Origin: Paracoccus shanxieyensis
GTDB lineage: Bacteria; Pseudomonadota; Alphaproteobacteria; Rhodobacterales; Rhodobacteraceae
Assembly (NCBI RefSeq): GCF_009711265.1
Contig: NZ_WMII01000013.1
Coordinates: 62,001 to 126,000, forward strand
DNA: 64,000 bases
Direction: 5' to 3'
In this document: positions 22,196 through 30,293 of the stretch, one piece after another
Layout of the letters: every line of letters starts with the position of its first letter
Position numbering within the stretch: position 1 is the stretch's first letter
The notes under the pieces: model-generated
Database searches by the model: none
The model's input: the letters and a program-made list of their open reading frames with translations, nothing else
Told to the model about the DNA's origin: nothing
Program-made: the position numbers and the translations under genes

Positions 22196-23017
22196 CTATC
22201 CGGCTTGTGATCCATCCGCACCGACCTGTGAGGCCGCATACAGCGCAACTGCCGCCGCGTTCGACACGTTCAGCGACCCGAAATCCGCGGCAAAGGGAAT
22301 GCGCAGGATCTGGTCGCAGGTCTCGCGCGTGCGTTCGCGCAGGCCGGGGCCTTCGGCACCCAGCACAAGGCAGATGGCGCGGCCGGGCAGGGCGGCCAGC
22401 GCGTCGGGCAAGGACGCATCGCCCGTGCCGTCCAGCCCCAGCACGATATAGCCCATCTCTTTCAGCTCGATCAGCGCATCCGCCAGATTGCCCACGCGCA
22501 GATAGGGCTGACGTTCCAGCGCGCCCGAGGCCGTCTTGGCCAGCGCCCCGGTTTCGGGTGCGCTGTGGCGCGAGGGCGCGATGACGGCGCGCGCGCCGAA
22601 CACCTCGGCCGAGCGCAGGATGGCGCCGACATTATGCGGATCGGTCACGCGGTCCAGCGCCACCAGCAAGGGCTTGCCCGGCCCGGACAGCGCCAGATCG
22701 GCCAGCTTGCCCCATGTCAGCGCCTTGACCTCCAGCGCGGCGCCCTGATGCACGCTTTCCGGCGGCAGGGGCACGGCGCGGTCGAAGGTGCGGGCGTCGG
22801 TGATTTCAGGCGCGATGCCCTCGGGCAGCGGCCCCAGACGGTCCAGCGCGTTCTGCGTCACGACAAGGCGCAGCTTTTCGCGCGCGGGGTTCGCCAAGGC
22901 GTCCCGGACGGCGTGCAGGCCGAACAGCCACACGGTTTCCGCCGCCGCCGCCCTGCGGGCGCGTTCCTTGTCGATGACCCATGTGGGCTTCTTGGATTTC
23001 TGCGGTTTCTCGGTCAT
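22196..23017 (-). CDS. rlmB: 23S rRNA 2'-O-methyltransferase, TrmH/RlmB family
   Basis: SPOUT-fold enzyme that methylates a guanosine 2'-OH in 23S rRNA (G2251 in E. coli). The 273 residues include an N-terminal substrate-binding domain (VWLFGLHAVRDALANP) and the three SPOUT motifs: NVGAILRSAEVFGA, LVLGAEGPGL and FGSLNVSNAAAVALYAA, forming the knotted SAM site. The ATG yielding MTEKPQKSKK was taken; it lies 163 bases from the divergent tRNA-Tyr gene. Assignment to RlmB rather than another TrmH member rests on the domain order and is likely. Confidence 0.9.
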   Translation of the reverse strand: MTEKPQKSKKPTWVIDKERARRAAAAETVWLFGLHAVRDALANPAREKLRLVVTQNALDRLGPLPEGIAPEITDARTFDRAVPLPPESVHQGAALEVKALTWGKLADLALSGPGKPLLVALDRVTDPHNVGAILRSAEVFGARAVIAPSRHSAPETGALAKTASGALERQPYLRVGNLADALIELKEMGYIVLGLDGTGDASLPDALAALPGRAICLVLGAEGPGLRERTRETCDQILRIPFAADFGSLNVSNAAAVALYAASQVGADGSQAG

Positions 23018-23180
23018 TGGCCCATCCCCGGTTTCCTGATGGGTTGCACAGAAAATGCGGCTGAATGCAACCATGGACCATCTTTGCGCGATCCGGTGAC
23101 CGAGTTGCGAATTTTCCCGCGATCCCGCTTGACGCCCCCCGCCGCTATGGGTAATGACCCCCCACGCCGAGGCGTTCGGC

Positions 23181-23264
23181 GGGCGACGTGCTGCAAGGTG
23201 CGGCAGCGGACTGTAACTCCGCCGGGGAGACCCATGCCTGGTTCGATTCCAGGGTCGCCCACCA
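23181..23264 (+). tRNA. tRNA-Tyr (anticodon GTA)
   Basis: All arms fold: acceptor GGGCGAC with GTCGCCC, discriminator A and encoded CCA; D stem GCTGC/GCGGC; anticodon stem GCGGA/TCCGC enclosing loop CTGTAAC with anticodon GTA; a long class II variable arm (GGG-AGA-CCC core) as expected for bacterial tRNA-Tyr; T arm CCTGG-TTCGATT-CCAGG. It is divergent from rlmB. Confidence 0.96.
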
Positions 23265-23789
23265 TTTAACCTTTTCAAGTGGTTGGCTGGTGGTAGCGCT
23301 GCGCTGATGCGCGTTTTCCCGAAAGCATGTACTGACTTATCACCACATCGGTCAGATGATGTGCGGCATACGGCTTGCTCAGTCTGAAGGCCGGTCTCGT
23401 GCGAGGCTGACAGCCGGTATCGTCCTTGGCTTCAACGCGACGGAATGCGCCGCGCCGGGCACATCGGCGTGAAGCTGGAATGCGTGGGGCATGTGGCAGG
23501 GCTGCGATCAGAACCGCGCTCACCGATCTCAACGGCTTTCATAAAACTGCGCAGGCACCGGGCATCGGCCGGGAAATCACCCATGGCCTTCGACTGGGGG
23601 GCAGCCTAACATGCGCCGCCGCGCCGGGACCTGTCCAAGCGGCTGCAGGCCAGACGCAATCTGGTGACGCGGCTGCGGGGCGGCGTGACGACCTATCGGC
23701 TGGAGGACCAGCTTTTCCGGGGGCAGGACTGCCTGCCCTGTTCTGCCCGCATGCTGCGCGGCGACCGACTGACTGCCTGAGGTAATCTG
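23265..23789. other. Gene-poor stretch downstream of tRNA-Tyr, possibly degraded sequence
   Basis: About 525 bases with no gene I can support. A frame of some 50 codons ends 14 bases before the rhodanese gene (ends GQDCLPCSARMLRGDRLTA) but lacks a proper start and has a stop just upstream. Position after a tRNA gene and lower regularity than the neighbours suggest old integration debris, but no repeat of the tRNA end, integrase or IS end was found. Confidence 0.35.
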
Positions 23790-24653
23790 ATGACCCTTTC
23801 CCTTCCCGGCCCGCTTGTTTCCAGCGAATGGCTGGCGCGGCACCTGAACGATGTCGTGGTGCTGGACGCCACCTTCACCATGCCGGGCGCCGATCCCGAC
23901 GCGGCGGCGATCTATGCCGCAGGCCATATTCCCGGCGCGCGTTTCTTTGATATCGAGACGATCGCCGACACGGCATCGCCGTTGCCGCATATGGTGCCCT
24001 CGGCACAGGAATTCGCGCAGATCGCCGGTCGGCTGGGCGTAGCGGATGGTGCGCCGGTGGTCGTCTATGACCGCGCGGGCCTGATGTCGGCGGGGCGGGC
24101 ATGGTGGATGCTGCGCATGTTCGGGCATGAAAATGTGGCGGTGCTGGATGGCGGGCTGAAGGCATGGACGGACGAAGGGCGCCCGGTCACGACCGACTTG
24201 CCCGCGCTGGCTGCCGAACGCTTCACCCCGGCGCCGCGCCGGGATCTGGTCACGGACCGCGCGGCTGTGCTGGCCAATGTGACGGATCAGACCGCGCAGG
24301 TCATCGACGCCCGCAGTGCGGAACGGTTCGAGGGCCGCGTGCCCGAACCTCGCGCCGGTCTGCGTTCGGGTCATATCCCGCACAGCCGCAATCTGCCCTT
24401 CAACCTGCTGTCGGATCCCGCGACAGGCAAGGTGCTGCCGCCCGAGGCACTGCGCGACGTGTTCCTGCAGGCGGGCGTCGATCTGGACCGGCCGATCATC
24501 ACCTCATGCGGGTCGGGGGTGACGGCTTCGGCGCTGGCCTTCGCGCTGGCGCTGCTGGGGCGCACGGATGTGGCGGTCTATGACGGATCGTGGTCCGAAT
24601 GGGGGCAGGGGACCCAGACGCCCGTCGCCACCGGCCCGGCGGAGGACGCATGA
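23790..24653 (+). CDS. sseA: 3-mercaptopyruvate sulfurtransferase (tandem rhodanese)
   Basis: Transfers sulfur from 3-mercaptopyruvate or thiosulfate to an acceptor. The 287 residues comprise two rhodanese domains. The first is inactive (VVYDRAGLMSAGRAWW lacks the cysteine). The second has catalytic Cys240 in CGSGVT, the loop type of mercaptopyruvate rather than thiosulfate sulfurtransferases. The interdomain signature AGHIPGARFFDIE is present. GAGG precedes the ATG. The stop overlaps the next gene's start (ATGA), so the two are coupled. Confidence 0.92.
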   Translation: MTLSLPGPLVSSEWLARHLNDVVVLDATFTMPGADPDAAAIYAAGHIPGARFFDIETIADTASPLPHMVPSAQEFAQIAGRLGVADGAPVVVYDRAGLMSAGRAWWMLRMFGHENVAVLDGGLKAWTDEGRPVTTDLPALAAERFTPAPRRDLVTDRAAVLANVTDQTAQVIDARSAERFEGRVPEPRAGLRSGHIPHSRNLPFNLLSDPATGKVLPPEALRDVFLQAGVDLDRPIITSCGSGVTASALAFALALLGRTDVAVYDGSWSEWGQGTQTPVATGPAEDA

Positions 24654-26017
24654 CCGCCGCATTGTTCACCGCCCTTGCGGCCGAATTCGGACCGCGTTTT
24701 TCCACCTCGCAAGCCCTGCGCGACCAGCATGGCGGCGGCGAGGCATGGCACAAGGCGGCTCCGCCCGACGCCGTGATCCATGTCCACAGCACCGAGGAGG
24801 TCGCCTCGATCCTGCGCCAATGCCATGCGGCAGGCGTGCCGGTGATCCCCTTTGGCGCGGGCACCTCGCTTGAGGGGCAGTTGGGCGCGCTGAAGGGCGG
24901 GATTTCGGTCGATCTGACGCAGATGGACCGCGTTTTGCGTGTCAGCGCGCAGGATCTGGATTGCACCGTTCAGGCGGGCGTCACGCGCGAGGCGCTGAAC
25001 ACGCATCTGCGCGATCAGGGGCTGTTCTTTCCCATCGACCCCGGCGCGAATGCCACGCTGGGCGGCATGGCGGCGACGCGGGCCTCGGGGACGAATGCCG
25101 TGCGCTACGGCACCATGCGCGAGGTGGTGCTGTCGCTGAAGGTGGTGCTGCCGGACGGTCAGATCATCACCACCGCGTCGCGGGCGCGAAAATCCTCGGC
25201 GGGTTATGACCTGACGCGGCTGTTCGTGGGATCCGAAGGCACCTTCGGCATCATCACCGAGGTGACGCTGCGGCTGTTCGGCATCCCGCAGGCGATTTCC
25301 GCTGCCGTCTGCCATTTCGACGACATTGACGCGGCGGTCGCGGCGGCCACCATGGTGACGCAATTCGGCATTCCCGTCGCGCGGATGGAGTTGATGGATC
25401 GCGGGCTGATCCGGATGGTCAACGCGGCCTCGGGGTTGTCGCTGCCAGAGGCGGATACGCTGGCCTTTGAATTCCACGGCTCGGATGCGGGCGTGGCCGA
25501 ACAGGCCGAACAGGTGGCCGAGATCGTGGCGGATTGCGGCGGCAAGGGCTTCGAGGCCGCAACCGATGCCGATGCCCGCAACCGGCTGTGGAAGGCGCGC
25601 CATAACGCGTGGTACGCCGTGGTCGGCACCCGCATCGGCGCGAAGGGCTGGTCGTCGGATGTCTGCGTTCCGGTGTCGGAACTGGCGGGCGCGGTGCGGG
25701 TGGCGCGCGATCTGCTGGCCGATTGTCCGATTCCCGCCGCCATCCTTGGCCATGTCGGAGACGGCAATTTCCATGTCGTCTTCGCGCTGGACGTAACCGA
25801 CCCGGCCGAGATCGCGGCGGTCAAGGCGATCAATGCCGGGCTGGTGGCCCATGCGATTGCCGTTGGCGGCACCTGCACCGGCGAACATGGCGTGGGCACG
25901 GGCAAGATCGGTTATCTGGCCGACGAATACGACCCCGCCGCGCTGCAGCTGATGGCCGCGCTGAAACATGCGGTCGATCCCAAAGGCATCATGAATCCGG
26001 GCAAGATTCTGGCCTAG
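24650..26017 (+). CDS. FAD-linked oxidoreductase, GlcD/D-lactate dehydrogenase type
   Basis: A 455-residue flavoprotein of the FAD-binding PCMH/GlcD family that oxidises D-2-hydroxyacids such as D-lactate or glycolate. The FAD domain has VIPFGAGTSLEGQLGALKGG and DPGANATLGGMAATRASGTNA, then FVGSEGTFGIITEVTLRL; the C-terminal half has HVGDGNFHVVFALD and the metal-binding GTCTGEHGVGTGK. It starts within the stop of sseA (ATGA). Glyoxalase II also in the window yields D-lactate, a plausible substrate, but this is inference. Confidence 0.9.
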   Translation: MTAALFTALAAEFGPRFSTSQALRDQHGGGEAWHKAAPPDAVIHVHSTEEVASILRQCHAAGVPVIPFGAGTSLEGQLGALKGGISVDLTQMDRVLRVSAQDLDCTVQAGVTREALNTHLRDQGLFFPIDPGANATLGGMAATRASGTNAVRYGTMREVVLSLKVVLPDGQIITTASRARKSSAGYDLTRLFVGSEGTFGIITEVTLRLFGIPQAISAAVCHFDDIDAAVAAATMVTQFGIPVARMELMDRGLIRMVNAASGLSLPEADTLAFEFHGSDAGVAEQAEQVAEIVADCGGKGFEAATDADARNRLWKARHNAWYAVVGTRIGAKGWSSDVCVPVSELAGAVRVARDLLADCPIPAAILGHVGDGNFHVVFALDVTDPAEIAAVKAINAGLVAHAIAVGGTCTGEHGVGTGKIGYLADEYDPAALQLMAALKHAVDPKGIMNPGKILA

Positions 26018-26047
26018 GGCGGTGATCCCGGCGTATTGGGGACAGAC

Positions 26048-26077
26048 GAAGGGGCAGTCGCAAGCCGCCCCTTCTTG
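26048..26077. terminator. Bidirectional hairpin terminator
   Basis: Eight-bp stem (GAAGGGGC with GCCCCTTC), 11-base loop, then TT on the plus strand. It separates the GlcD-like gene from the convergent tctC of TTT1. Confidence 0.5.
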
Positions 26078-26098
26078 CTGTGTCCGACGGGTCGGGCC

Positions 26099-27073
26099 TT
26101 ACTGCACGGCCAGCCCGGCATTGCGGATCAGTTCGCCGAACTGGGTATTGTCGTCCACGGCGCGCTGCTTCATTTCGGCCAATGAGGCGATGCCGGGGAT
26201 CAGGCCGAAATTGCGCAGCGCCTGCACGGTGCTGTCTTCGGCAAGCGCCTCGTTCAGCAGGTTGTTCAGCCGTTCCTTCACCGCGTCGGGCGTGCTGCTG
26301 TGGACAACGACGGTGTGCCAGCTGCGCGGGGTCCAGCCGTCGATGCCCGCCTCGGCGGTGGTCGGCAGGTCGGGCAGCCGGTCCCAGCGCTGCGCGCCCA
26401 GAACCGCAATGCCTTTCAGGCTGCCAGCCGAGATGAACTCGGCCGCTTCCGGGCCGAAGACGACCTGCGCCTCACCGGCGACGGCGGCCTGAAAGCCCGG
26501 AGCCGCCCCGTTATAGGGGATGTGCAGAAGCTCGATCCCCGCCCGCTCTTGCAGCCATTCGCCGCACAGATGGCCGACCGTGCCCTTGCCTGCGGTGGCA
26601 TAGGCCAGCGCGCCGGGATTGGCCTTGGCATAGGCGATGAATTCTTCCAGCGTATTGGCCTGAACCGAGGGATGGACGGCCATCACCATCGGCGCATCGC
26701 CCACCAGCACCAGCGGTGTCAGATCGGTCAGCGGATCATATTCGACCTTGGTGACAAAGGGGATCACCCCGAAAAAGCTGTTGGTCGCCTGCAGCAGCGT
26801 ATAGCCGTCATCCGGGGTCTTGGTATAGAAATTCGCCCCGATCGCACCGCCCGCGCCGGGTTTGTAGTCGTTGACGACCTGCTGGCCGGTCTTTTCCGTC
26901 AGCTTCTGGCCGATCAACCGCGAGATATTGTCGCTCATGCCGCCGGGGGTATAGGGCACGATATAGGTGAAGGCCTTTGCCGGGAATTCCTGTGCGAAAG
27001 CGGGCAAGCCCAGCAAGGCGGCGGCACCGACCGTTCCGGCCAGAAACCCGCGCCGGCTGACAGACATCTTCAT
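26099..27073 (-). CDS. TTT1 periplasmic substrate-binding protein (TctC family)
   Basis: Captures a carboxylate for the TctAB permease encoded just upstream. The 324-residue protein has an export signal (SVSRRGFLAG, a twin-arginine-like start, then a hydrophobic stretch ending FAQE) and the family pattern: YIVPYTPGGMSDNISRL at the first loop, NKPGAGG-like YKPGAGGAIGANF and the carboxylate-binding region AYATAGKGTVGHLCGEW. AGGAG lies eight bases before the ATG used. It is the last gene of the unit, 16 bases after tctA, unlike the usual order with tctC first. Confidence 0.9.
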   Translation of the reverse strand: MKMSVSRRGFLAGTVGAAALLGLPAFAQEFPAKAFTYIVPYTPGGMSDNISRLIGQKLTEKTGQQVVNDYKPGAGGAIGANFYTKTPDDGYTLLQATNSFFGVIPFVTKVEYDPLTDLTPLVLVGDAPMVMAVHPSVQANTLEEFIAYAKANPGALAYATAGKGTVGHLCGEWLQERAGIELLHIPYNGAAPGFQAAVAGEAQVVFGPEAAEFISAGSLKGIAVLGAQRWDRLPDLPTTAEAGIDGWTPRSWHTVVVHSSTPDAVKERLNNLLNEALAEDSTVQALRNFGLIPGIASLAEMKQRAVDDNTQFGELIRNAGLAVQ

Positions 27074-27089
27074 GGGAAACGCTCCTGAT

Positions 27090-28595
27090 TTATTCCGCAA
27101 AGGCTTTGCGGCGGAAAGATTGGATCGAGGGAAATATCATGCTGATCAGCAGAATGATGGCGACGACCAGCATTCCTGCGCTGATGGGGTGGGTCAGGAA
27201 AATCATCGGATCGCCGCGCCCGACCAGCATGGCACGGCGGAAATATTCCTCCATCATCGGGCCCAGCACGAAGGCCAGCAACAGCGGCGCCGGCTCGCAG
27301 CGCCATTTGTGCATCAGATAGCCCAGCACGCCGAAAATCGCGGTCAGATAGATGTCGAAGGTCGTGAACTCGACGCCATAGATGCCCACCGCGCTGACGG
27401 TCAGGATGATCGGGAACATCACATGATAGCGGATGCGCAGCAGCTGCACCCAGATCCCGACCAGCGGCAGGTTGATGACCAGCAGCATCAGGTTGCCCAC
27501 CCACATGCTGGCGATCAGCCCCCAGAACAGATCCGGTTGCGCCGTCATCACCCGAGGGCCGGGGATGATGCCATGCACCATCATCGCGCCTACCATCAGC
27601 GCCATGATGGCGTTTGACGGGATGCCCAGCGTCAGCAGCGGCAGAAACGCGGTCTGCGCCCCGGCATTGTTGGCCGCCTCGGGCGCTGCGACCCCTTCGA
27701 CCAGGCCCGAGCCGAACTTCTCGGGCGTCTTCGAGATGCGCTTTTCCACCGAATAGGCCATGAAGGACGACAAAAGCGCGCCGCCGCCGGGCAGCAGTCC
27801 CAGAAACAGCCCGACCACCGTGCCGCGCGCGGCGGCAGGTGCCGCGCGGCGCATCTCGGATTTCCACGGCCACAGGCTGCTGATCTTGTGCAGCAGCGGC
27901 GGGGCATCGTCTTTCGCCGCGCGCTCCAGCGTCACAAGGATATCGGCAATCCCGAACAGGCCCACGACCAGCGGCACGAAGGGCACGCCGTTCAGCAATT
28001 CGTAAAAGCCGAAATCATAGCGGTATTGCCCCGAATTCACATCGGTTCCGGCCATGCCCAGCAAAAGCCCCACAAGGATCATGGCCAACGCGCGGATGAC
28101 CGATCCCTGCGCCAGCACGACCGATGTGATCAGCCCCAGAAACATCAGCATGAAATATTCCGGCGCGCCGAATTTCAGCACCACGACCACCAGAACCGGC
28201 GCAAAGGCTGCCATGAACAGCGTCCCCATGGTCCCGGCAAAGAACGAGGCCAGCGCCGCAATCGACAGCGCCGCACCGCCGCGCCCGTTCCGGGTCATGG
28301 CGTGGCCATCCAGCGCGGTCACCACGGATGATGCCTCGCCCGGCAGGCGCAGCAGGATCGAGGTGGTCGAGCCGCCGTATTGCGCGCCGTAATAGATCCC
28401 GGCCAGCGCGATCAGCCCCGTCACCGGGTCCAGCCCGAATGTCAGCGGCATCAGGATGGCGATGGTCGCGGTCGGCCCCAGCCCCGGAAGCACGCCGACC
28501 AGCGTGCCGACAAGGCAGCCCAGCAGCGCGAACAGCACGTTATGCGGCTGCAAGGCGACGCCAAGACCCAGCAGAATTCCGTCCCAGACCCCCAT
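27090..28595 (-). CDS. TTT1 large permease subunit (TctA family)
   Basis: Large membrane subunit of a tripartite tricarboxylate transporter, a secondary importer that needs a binding protein. About twelve membrane segments over 501 residues. The two duplicated signature regions are present: GVLPGLGPTATIAILMPLTF with [15 protein letters not shown], and LPGGGALLSSF with [20 protein letters not shown]. The ATG overlaps the tctB stop by one base. Substrate unknown; family members carry citrate, tartrate, phthalate and others. Confidence 0.93.
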   Translation of the reverse strand: MGVWDGILLGLGVALQPHNVLFALLGCLVGTLVGVLPGLGPTATIAILMPLTFGLDPVTGLIALAGIYYGAQYGGSTTSILLRLPGEASSVVTALDGHAMTRNGRGGAALSIAALASFFAGTMGTLFMAAFAPVLVVVVLKFGAPEYFMLMFLGLITSVVLAQGSVIRALAMILVGLLLGMAGTDVNSGQYRYDFGFYELLNGVPFVPLVVGLFGIADILVTLERAAKDDAPPLLHKISSLWPWKSEMRRAAPAAARGTVVGLFLGLLPGGGALLSSFMAYSVEKRISKTPEKFGSGLVEGVAAPEAANNAGAQTAFLPLLTLGIPSNAIMALMVGAMMVHGIIPGPRVMTAQPDLFWGLIASMWVGNLMLLVINLPLVGIWVQLLRIRYHVMFPIILTVSAVGIYGVEFTTFDIYLTAIFGVLGYLMHKWRCEPAPLLLAFVLGPMMEEYFRRAMLVGRGDPMIFLTHPISAGMLVVAIILLISMIFPSIQSFRRKAFAE

Positions 28596-29059
28596 CAGAT
28601 CAATCCCCTTGGCAGAACCGGGATCGACAGCCCAAGCAGATAGACGAACAGGACCACCGCCAGCGCCGCCAGCGCCGTCGCGGTCAGAACCGGCCCGACG
28701 ATGCCCGCATCCCGGCGTGCGCCCGATGCCAGCAGCACCATCAGAAACACCGCCAGCGCCAGACCCAGCGGTTGCAGCGTGATCCCGAACAGCACGACCG
28801 CGCCGCAGATGCACAAAATGATGCGGGCGATGACAAGGGGATGGGCGGGCTCTTCCTGCACCTGCTCGGCATCGCGGCCCCGCAGCAGAAAGATCACGAT
28901 GCCCATCAGGATCAGCAGCCCCGAGATGGCGCGCGGAAAGAAGCCCGGTCCCATCGCAATGACGCTGCCCGCGTCGTAATCGCGCGCGACCCAAAGGGCG
29001 CCGGCGCCCAGAATGATGCAGAACGCCGCAAGCTGGCGCGAGCCGCTGGTATCGGTCAT
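28595..29059 (-). CDS. TTT1 small permease subunit (TctB family)
   Basis: A 154-residue protein with four predicted membrane helices, matching the small TctB subunit: an early GSVIAMGPGFFPRAISGLLI segment, typical of the family, then RIILCICGAVVLFGITL and a hydrophobic end with LGLSIPVLP. It lies one base after the dehydrogenase gene and overlaps tctA by one base, so all four genes form a tightly packed unit. Confidence 0.88.
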   Translation of the reverse strand: MTDTSGSRQLAAFCIILGAGALWVARDYDAGSVIAMGPGFFPRAISGLLILMGIVIFLLRGRDAEQVQEEPAHPLVIARIILCICGAVVLFGITLQPLGLALAVFLMVLLASGARRDAGIVGPVLTATALAALAVVLFVYLLGLSIPVLPRGLI

Positions 29060-29060
29060 C

Positions 29061-30017
29061 CTAATACTCCCGCCCCTTGGGCAATACGTCCTCGGGTGGC
29101 TGGCCTTGCAGCCACGCATCCAGATTTCGGGCCAGCTTGGCCGCCATCCGGTCGGCATTGTCGTCCGATGTCCACGAAATATGTGGCGTCACCCGAATGC
29201 GCGGATGGGTATAGAAGCGATGCCCCGGTGGCAGCGGTTCGGGTGAGGTGACATCCAGCGTCGCCGCAGCCACCTGTCCGGTTTCGATCGCCTGCCACAG
29301 CGCGTCATCGTCGACAACCTCGCCGCGGCAGACGTTGATGACGTGCAGACCGGGCTTGGCATGGGCCAGAATATCGGCATTCAACATGCCCCGCGTGGCC
29401 GCTGTCAGCGGCACGGCCAGCACCAGATGATCGGTTTCGGCGATCATCTGCGCCAGCGTCGGATATTGCCGGATATGCGGCGCGACGGTTGCGCTGCGCG
29501 TGACGGCGGCGATCTGCATGCCCAAGGCCGCGGCCAGTTCCGCCGTGCGCGCGCCGATCGCGCCGAACCCGGCAAGGCCCAGACGTTTGCCCGCGACGCT
29601 GCCCAAGGGGCGCTGCGCCCATCCCGCCGCATCGCGCAGCGGATACTGATCGAAGAAGCCTTTCTCATGCGCAAAGATCGCCGCGAGGACGTATTCGGCA
29701 ATGGCGTCGGCCGATATGCCGCGCCCGGTGCTGACCAGCGGCACATCAAAGGCCCAGTCGGGAAAGGCGTCGATCCCGGCAGCGGCGATCTGCATCCATT
29801 TCAGATTGCCCGGCCAGCCTTCGGGGCGCTTTGCCGGGGCGCCACGCCAGCCACGGGCAAAGGTCATCAGCACCTCGGCCTTGGGCGGGACGTTCCATGG
29901 CACGTCCCCTTCGGCATATTCCAGAACGACCGGTCGTGCCGGATGCGCCCGCAGCCGTGCCGCCTGTTCGGGGTCCAGATTGCAGGCAATCACGGGCGCG
30001 GGCGGGGTCGCGGTCAT
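29061..30017 (-). CDS. D-2-hydroxyacid dehydrogenase
   Basis: NAD(P)-dependent oxidoreductase of the D-isomer-specific family, interconverting a 2-hydroxyacid and its 2-oxoacid. Over 318 residues it shows the nucleotide-binding loop GLAGFGAIGARTAEL and the catalytic Arg (NVCRGEVVDDDAL), Glu (TSPEPLPPGH) and His (TPHISWTS). The start has GGAGA nine bases upstream; another ATG three codons earlier is too close to it. It heads the TTT1 unit, which suggests that the imported compound is, or becomes, a hydroxy- or oxoacid. Confidence 0.9.
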   Translation of the reverse strand: MTATPPAPVIACNLDPEQAARLRAHPARPVVLEYAEGDVPWNVPPKAEVLMTFARGWRGAPAKRPEGWPGNLKWMQIAAAGIDAFPDWAFDVPLVSTGRGISADAIAEYVLAAIFAHEKGFFDQYPLRDAAGWAQRPLGSVAGKRLGLAGFGAIGARTAELAAALGMQIAAVTRSATVAPHIRQYPTLAQMIAETDHLVLAVPLTAATRGMLNADILAHAKPGLHVINVCRGEVVDDDALWQAIETGQVAAATLDVTSPEPLPPGHRFYTHPRIRVTPHISWTSDDNADRMAAKLARNLDAWLQGQPPEDVLPKGREY

Positions 30018-30293
30018 CAGATGCATTCTCCAACGGCTTTAGTCAGGCATCTGGTAGCCGCAGCGGACAACGGCGAAAACCCTTCAGCAGCGATAAGTTG
30101 TGCGAAACCGGAAAAAAGGAAACGACTTCTGCGCGTGGTCGCACTCATGGAATATTGCTCTGCTGGCGGGCCCGTTAATGTCATAATATTCCAATCCAAT
30201 CGGCAAGCCGAACATAAAATGACAATCGGCTTGTGTCCGGGCCGTCGCTGGCATACCGCTTCGGCGGGATCGCTGATCGGAAAGGATGTTCAG
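30018..30293. promoter_or_regulatory. Divergent intergenic region with inverted repeats
   Basis: The 276 bases between the dehydrogenase and CapA-like genes are AT-richer than the genes. They hold the perfect pair TGGAATATT (30148-30156) and AATATTCCA (30185-30193), 37 bp apart, and the palindrome TCGGCAAGCCGA (30200-30211), with a half copy ATCGGCTT about 25 bases on. These are plausible regulator sites for one or both flanking genes; no regulator is encoded beside them. Confidence 0.4.

Noticed and set aside
23240..23264. 3' end of tRNA-Tyr as an attachment site
   Set aside because: No second copy of the 3' end was seen in the window and no integrase gene is present.
23426..23785. A 119-codon plus-strand frame before the rhodanese gene
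   Set aside because: Arg/Ala-rich composition, no ribosome-binding site and no family resemblance; kept only as part of the unassigned stretch.
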